From assembly GCA_933228895.1 (NCBI GenBank), contig OW121853.1, forward strand, positions 9,244,494 to 9,308,493: a stretch of DNA of 64,000 nucleotides, written 5' to 3'. The translations under genes and the position numbers were made by a program. Source of the stretch: Platycnemis pennipes (taxonomy: Eukaryota > Arthropoda > Insecta > Odonata > Platycnemididae). The notes beneath the pieces were generated by a model that saw only the letters and a program-made list of their open reading frames with translations, was not told where the DNA came from and did no database searches. Shown here piece after piece: positions 58,640 to 64,000 of this stretch (within the stretch, counting starts at the first letter, position 1; each line of letters opens with the position of its first letter).

Positions 58640-59408
58640 ATGAAGTTTCATTTAAAGAAAAAATATCCACCATCTATCCACCATCATGTCGCTTGGCGCC
58701 AAAGGAGTAAGTGTCAGGTTTCTCTGGATTCCAGGCCATGTTGGTGTTTACGGGAACGAAGCAGCGGACGCATTGGCAAAAGAAGCCCTCAATAGGGAAG
58801 AAATTAATTCAGCGACTATCCCGTATCAGGACCTAAATCTATACTTAAAGAATATATTCCTCACCATTTGCAACACAGCATGGCGCAACACAATATCGAA
58901 TAAGTTTCGCCACATAAAAGATAACACATGAGCCTGGAAGTCTTCGATCCGGGACAACAGACGAGAGGAGGTAATAGTCACAAGGCTCAGTATCGGACAT
59001 ACAGGCTTGACTCACTCTTTCCTTCTCACTATGGAGAAGGAACCTCCAATATGCACAGACTGTGATTCCATTTTGACGGTAAAACATATGCTGATAGACT
59101 GCACGAAGTACCAAGATATCCGGAACCGTCTCAAAATGTCTGGAGAACTAAAAACTATTTTGGGTGATAACCCAAAGGAAATTGACAAAGTTCTAACGTT
59201 CCTCCACGAGACCAAAATCATCACAAAAATATGACCAGATTTTCCCATTTGATACGTTACACGCATGATATACTGTGTATAGACAGACATATTATAGCAA
59301 ATGAATGAATAGGTTTGCAATAAGTAATCTTCAGGTATAAGAATGCGAAGGGGGGGTATGACCCAAGTTGTCGATGCACCTTAAACAAAACCTACCTACC
59401 TACCTACC
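58640..59408 (+). mobile_element. LINE-delta 3' end: RNase H and Cys-His finger
   Basis: The frame at 58686-58931 encodes the C-terminal part of a retrotransposon RNase H, with VRFLWIPGHVGVYGNEAAD (catalytic-site His and Asp of the family) and ALAKEA. After a TGA at 58929 the same frame continues: AWKSSIRDNRREEV, then LSIGHTGLTHSFLL and a CxxC-x7-H-x4-C finger (ICTDCDS to LIDC) at 59007-59234. RNase H followed by this finger is typical of I/Jockey/R1-group LINEs with an RNase H domain. The 3' end has an imperfect UTR and a CCTA microsatellite tail (59391-59408). The RT and endonuclease are lost by 5' truncation. The stop may come from a decayed CGA (inference). Confidence 0.85.
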
Positions 59409-59942
59409 GAAAAAATAAACTAGATAGATACGAAAAAATGATAACGTGGTGAGAAAATAGTGTAATACAGCAAATGACAAAAAATAATTATGTACTTTAT
59501 TATACTTAAGATAAATATGGTTTTGGAAAACTTAATTAACAAACATTGTATTTGGGAATAAATATACACTATACCAACATACTTTCCTGCATGCTAACCA
59601 TTTATCCAACCACATTCAAAGTTGTAGTAGAGGGGTAGAACGGGGTTTAGGTAGCCCAATGGCCAAAGTTATATCATACCATCATTCACACCATGTAACC
59701 TAAGATTATGACCCTATGACGAGGACATTGCTAATTCACGAGGCGAGATACAACTCCACAACCATTGCGCACAACATACCTGGTATGGTAGCCAGGTCGT
59801 AGCAACTAGTCGTACTGAACGACGGCAAGTTCTGTGCAGTTAAAAATATACGAGTCATGAAATATTACTCGATATTTACATTTAACAGATTTTGACTATT
59901 TAGCCACCGAACGATGGGCGGTGAGTTGTAAAATGATTAAAT

Positions 59943-60755
59943 AGCATGCTATGCATCGTCATCATCATCATGGGTCAACAATCCTAGGATTGGTTTGACG
60001 CAGCCCTTCACTCGATTCTTCTATCGGCCAACCTCTTCATATTGACGTACTTCCTCAGTTTCACGTCCTTTACGACCTGATCTATGTAACTCATACGGGG
60101 CCTGAATTTTCCATTCTTCCCGTTCATTTTTCCGTCAACGATTGTCTTATTCAAGCCATTTTTTATTAAAATATGGCCGATTAGGTTGTCCCATTTTCTT
60201 TTTATAGTTTTCAGCAGACTTCTTTTCTCCCACTATTCTTAGGACTTCTTCAATTGTCACTCGGTCGATCTATTTTATCTTCATCATTCATCGGTAGCAT
60301 CATATTTCGAATGCTTCCACCATTTTCTTCTCCGCTGCTGTCATCGTCCATGTCTCACTTCCGTAAAAAAACATGCTCCAGATATACGTTCTGATGAATT
60401 GCTTCCCTACTCCTAACCTTGTATTTCCAGCTGTAAGTAGATTCTTCTTTTGATAGAATGGCCTCTTTACCTGGGCCCTCCAACTAATTTCTTTTTTGCT
60501 CCGTCCATCGTTGGTTACTCTCCTCCCCAGGTAACAGAACTCTTTCACCTCTTCCAGTTTCTGTTTTCCTAGTTAAACGTTGGTTTTGGCCTCTTTTTTT
60601 CTTGCTGCACCCCAATATCTTATTTTTATTCCTATTGATCTTCAGTTATTTATGGCCATTGTCCTTTCCATGGTTGTTAGCATCTTATTCAGATCCTTCT
60701 CTGTCCCTGCTATGAGAGTTTTGTCATCAGCGAATCGTAGCATGCTATGCATCGT
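59943..60755 (-). mobile_element. LINE-alpha insertion with 17-bp target duplication
   Basis: AGCATGCTATGCATCGT occurs at 59943-59959 and 60739-60755. Between them on the minus strand runs an alpha copy: RT catalytic block LRFADDKTLIAGTEKDLNKM (near 60740-60690), then frameshifted palm/thumb, KEFCYLGRRVTNDGRSKKEI and KTYIWSMFFYGSETW-like residues (60548-60300), and the C-terminal GKNGK and ASNQS-region to the 3' end at about 59990. A TGATGATGATGACG tail at about 59960-59972 follows. It is the copy that keeps the FADD motif, yet frameshifts break it. It is the only alpha copy with a clear target duplication here. Confidence 0.88.
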
Positions 60756-61029
60756 GGACGCCGTTATTAAGGTAAACACCGGAATATTTTATTCCTCTTA
60801 CACTCATACGGTTAACACTGATTTACCACACCTAATACTACCTATATATTAAATAAAAACTTACTGCTGCTTTGTCGTAAAGTGATTGGATTATGTGCTC
60901 AAATTGGTTAAGTTATATTGCACCAGTTAGCTTCAACATAACCTAACGCCTCGCAAGAGATCGCTATCTATGTATGAGTGCAATCCAAACACCTTCCGAA
61001 ATTTTGGCCTATCAACCAGGCCTACCCTG

Positions 61030-61693
61030 GTACCCTCTGAACGAGAAATCAGCTACCTTTCCCCTGTTAGACCTCATTTGGAATATGCTGCCAGTGTATG
61101 GGATCCCTAAGAAATCGGTCTAAGTAATGAGCTTGAACGTGTGCAGCGAAGATCGGCAAGATTTGTAAAGGGACGATACGATAATTATATTAGCGTAACC
61201 AGTCATTTAATGAATTGAAATGGGAATCATTGTCAGATCGCAGGTTGAAATTTAAACTTAATCTCTTCAACATATTCCAAGGCAATATTTTCAGTGATAA
61301 TGTTAAAAATATTTTACGAACCCCAACTTACAATGGCAGACTGTACCATAATCATAAAATTAGAGAAATTGATTGCCGAACTGACCGATTCAAAATGTCC
61401 TATTTCCCTCGTACAATTAGAGATACGAATAACGGTAAATATGTTCTATCGGAGAGTAGCAATGAATAGCATTGGTAGCTGCATGTTGGTATGAGTACTT
61501 AAACTTAACCCTACTAACAGAATGTTTTTGCATGTTTGCTTTGCAATTTTTATCGTTTTTTAAATAGTGTGGTTCTGACTATATTAATACTATTCCTTTT
61601 TTATGCATGATATGTAGTGCATGGTTGGTGAGAAATCACCCCCTGCCACACACCCTTGTGGTGGCTTGCAGGGTATTATGTAGATGTAGATGT
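61030..61693 (+). mobile_element. LINE-gamma (subfamily B) 3' portion
   Basis: Reads REISYLSPVRPHLEYAASVWDP, a stop, LSNELERVQRRSARFVKGRYDN, a one-base deletion near 61205, then MKWESLSDRRLKFKLNLFNIF and YNGRLYHNHKIREIDCRTDRFKM with terminal YVLSESSNE (61215-61469). The 3' UTR stem-loop is at 61639-61673 and the tail is GTAGATGTAGATG. It is very similar to the 14.8-kb copy, including the GRYDNYISV segment and downstream UTR, so the two are close relatives. Confidence 0.88.
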
Positions 61694-64000
61694 ACCCCTC
61701 AGCGCAAAAGGCATACTTTTGTTTTTTATGGTAATTGTGGGAGTTTCTTGGGTAGTTATTAGTAATTTGTTGGTAAAATAATAAAATTTTAAATTTGATA
61801 CCTATAAGTAGACCTTATTTTATCAATTTTAGTACAAAATTGAAAAATCGACATTTGAGGTAGTTTTCAAGACCTACTTAATTGTATGACCCATGTTTCT
61901 CGATAATACATGATTAATCACAATTGCATTTATAGTTTAGAAATCTAATAGTAGAAATTATTTCCATAAATCGAGGACGCTAACAATAAATTAATTCATC
62001 CCATGAGTATTCTACACGCATTACCGTCAAAAAAGCCGGAAGTGTGAATGAAAACAAAATAAATTTCAAAGAGGACATATGAAGTAATTTGGAAGACTGA
62101 TGGGGAGAAATGATGGTGAATAATATAAGTATTAAAGGATTTGCCAATGAGAGATCAGGGGGAAGAGCTGCGTTAAATCAGGGTTGGTAATTAGGAAGCT
62201 TATGAGGTCCACATTATGATGCTTAGATAAATATTACAGGAGAGCGTGTGGTGAAACGCGAAAGGTTATTTCCATAACGAAATCGTTGGGTTTTTATTGT
62301 CTTGTACACGCATTGAGAATGTTCTAATGAAGAGAAGAAATAGTTTGTTTGTGGATTCGGTTTTCTAACATTGATTATGCACATGTTATGAATATTTCCC
62401 ATCGCTCATTTTCGGTATTTTTGGCTTACAAAAATATTATTTAGATTTTTATCTTAACGGTTTATGTGGAAAATGATGTCTACAATCGTCTTTTTAAGAT
62501 ACATTATCTGATATTTCGAATTATAATAAAAGAAAATGCTTAGAAACCTCGGTTGTAAAAATGATTTAAATAAGATAGGTGCCCTAGAGATAATATGCAC
62601 AGTAACATTACAAAATTTATTCTTCCCTAATATCCAGTGGTGAAAGCAGTTCTTTAACCTTCAGCAAAATAAAAGCGTCTTTTAAAAAACAGGTAACACA
62701 AAGTTAACGGAATATCCGAAGGTTTTTATTTCTTAGCTCATTCACACATATACTATGCTTAAACAAATATATCCCACTTGCATTCAAATGTATAGCTCTA
62801 GAAATTACATTTTTCCGTTAAATATACACAATATTTTTCCTTAGGCTATTATGAATTGAACATATCTATAATATTTAAGATTTCCGTCACATTCACATGG
62901 GTGTACTTCATTACGGAAATGTATATTATTACTTATCGTGAGAATTCCTGTTTTTTTTTGTATACTTCTTTCAGACACATCCGTTTCCTTCTGAAATCCA
63001 TTCAATCAATTAAAATAAATTTACATTATTTTAGTGTGTTTGATGTAATCAAATGGAAGTTATTATCAAATTTAATGCGTATCGCAATTCCTGTCCAAAT
63101 AATTCAATGATTTTGAATAATATTTTATGCAAAACTGGTTAAAATTATATTAATTTGAATATATTTGTAGTTATTTATTCAATATGATAGACAATTACTT
63201 TCTTATGGGCATAATTATAATATATTCTGGACTAATAACTCTTGTATGAAAATTATATGTTAAATAATTACATGCTAATCCTATTTTTAAGTGGATACAA
63301 TTAACTTATAAAGTACTGCTAGGCTGTGCATAGCTAGCACAAAAGAAGGTCGTTAACAATATATTACTCTAAAGATGCATCCTTTAAACTGATTTTTTAT
63401 CGTTCCATTTGAGACCGTTTTTGCTCCTTGAATCTATACTAAGTTGTGTAGTCCTATGCTATTTGGTCTGCAATAATATTTAACTGTTCTGTGCATTGAA
63501 TCACTACAGTTGCAACATCGACACCTTGAAACATCGTTTTAGAGCACTTAAGTTGGTCTTGTAAATGAAATCCAATGGTTTTTTTTGGTCAAGCATGAGA
63601 AAATTGAAAATTATTGATGTGTAAAAGTGATAATCAATGATTGAGCATAATTAAACATAAAAAGGAGCGATGTTTTAGATAGGTATGTAATACACGCATA
63701 TAGTTTGGTAGTTAGCATCCACTAATGAAAGGATAGCACTAAATAGTTAGTTTTAGGGCTGAATCATTTCAAAGTTCTACAGCCAAAATCAGATCTACGC
63801 TGCCCATGATCAAGTAATACGTAGGAATCAATTTCCATCGAAAGACATATTGTGCAAATTAATATATTAAAGATATACTCATCGATACAATAAAAGAAGC
63901 AGATATATGAATACGAATCCCCCTCAATTTTTGCCCGACTTCACATTTTACATCTGAGAAAATGCTTAAGCTATCATTATAATAAGTAACTGCAATATAT
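61694..64000. other. 2.3-kb AT-rich stretch without recognisable genes
   Basis: Strongly AT-rich; one 84-codon ORF at 62856-63110 without motif. No element ends were recognised. Confidence 0.5.

Noticed and set aside
61024..61697. Target duplication TACCCTCTGA/TACCCCTCAG for the 61-kb LINE
   Set aside because: The match is imperfect and short; it could be chance in C/T-rich sequence.

Overview
The window looks like repeat-rich, gene-poor nuclear DNA of an arthropod, most likely an insect. It is AT-rich and almost every ORF is short or broken. All the coding sequence I can recognise belongs to transposable elements of classes common in arthropods: several LINE families, Penelope-like elements, a hAT element, tRNA-derived SINEs and hairpin (MITE-like) repeats. 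I found no convincing host gene, functional tRNA, rRNA or CRISPR array. The species cannot be named from the sequence. LINE family names here (alpha, beta, gamma, delta) are local labels.

Layout. 1-6.7 kb is dense in LINE debris: alpha copies at 1-1228, 2345-2966, 5683-5802 and an inverted pair at 6199-6655, plus a 2.5-kb beta copy on the minus strand (2968-5455) that carries a 152-bp insertion in its catalytic motif. 6.7-12.5 kb is AT-rich and empty. 12.5-15.6 kb holds alpha, a SINE and two gamma LINE 3' ends. 19.6-21.3 kb is an unidentified duplicated repeat. 24.36-27.70 kb is a 3.3-kb hAT element defined by terminal inverted repeats and an 8-bp target duplication, itself containing two SINEs and foldback repeats.

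The most informative locus is 28.27-30.69 kb. A young Penelope-like element (reverse transcriptase plus GIY-YIG endonuclease, 14-bp target duplication) is inserted in a small inverted-repeat DNA element. Its 5' end is replaced by an inverted 380-bp copy of its own 3' end that reads as identical, and the inversion junction lies exactly on the palindrome CACGTG. A second, internally deleted Penelope-like relic lies at 50.69-51.86 kb. Hammerhead-ribozyme-like cores (GAAAC, 2-5 nt, GUH, preceded by CUGAAGA-like or UGAUG-like strings) recur at four loci.

The rest (31-64 kb) is mainly diverged AT-rich sequence with gamma LINE ends at 30.9, 37.5, 52.1, 54.2 and 61.0 kb, an alpha LINE with a 17-bp target duplication at 60 kb, an RNase H-bearing delta LINE at 58.6 kb, an APE-endonuclease LINE relic at 43.3 kb, and a few short CpG-rich islands of unknown nature. 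The elements do not form a pathway. They are independent insertions, several nested, whose relative age can be read from their target duplications and decay.
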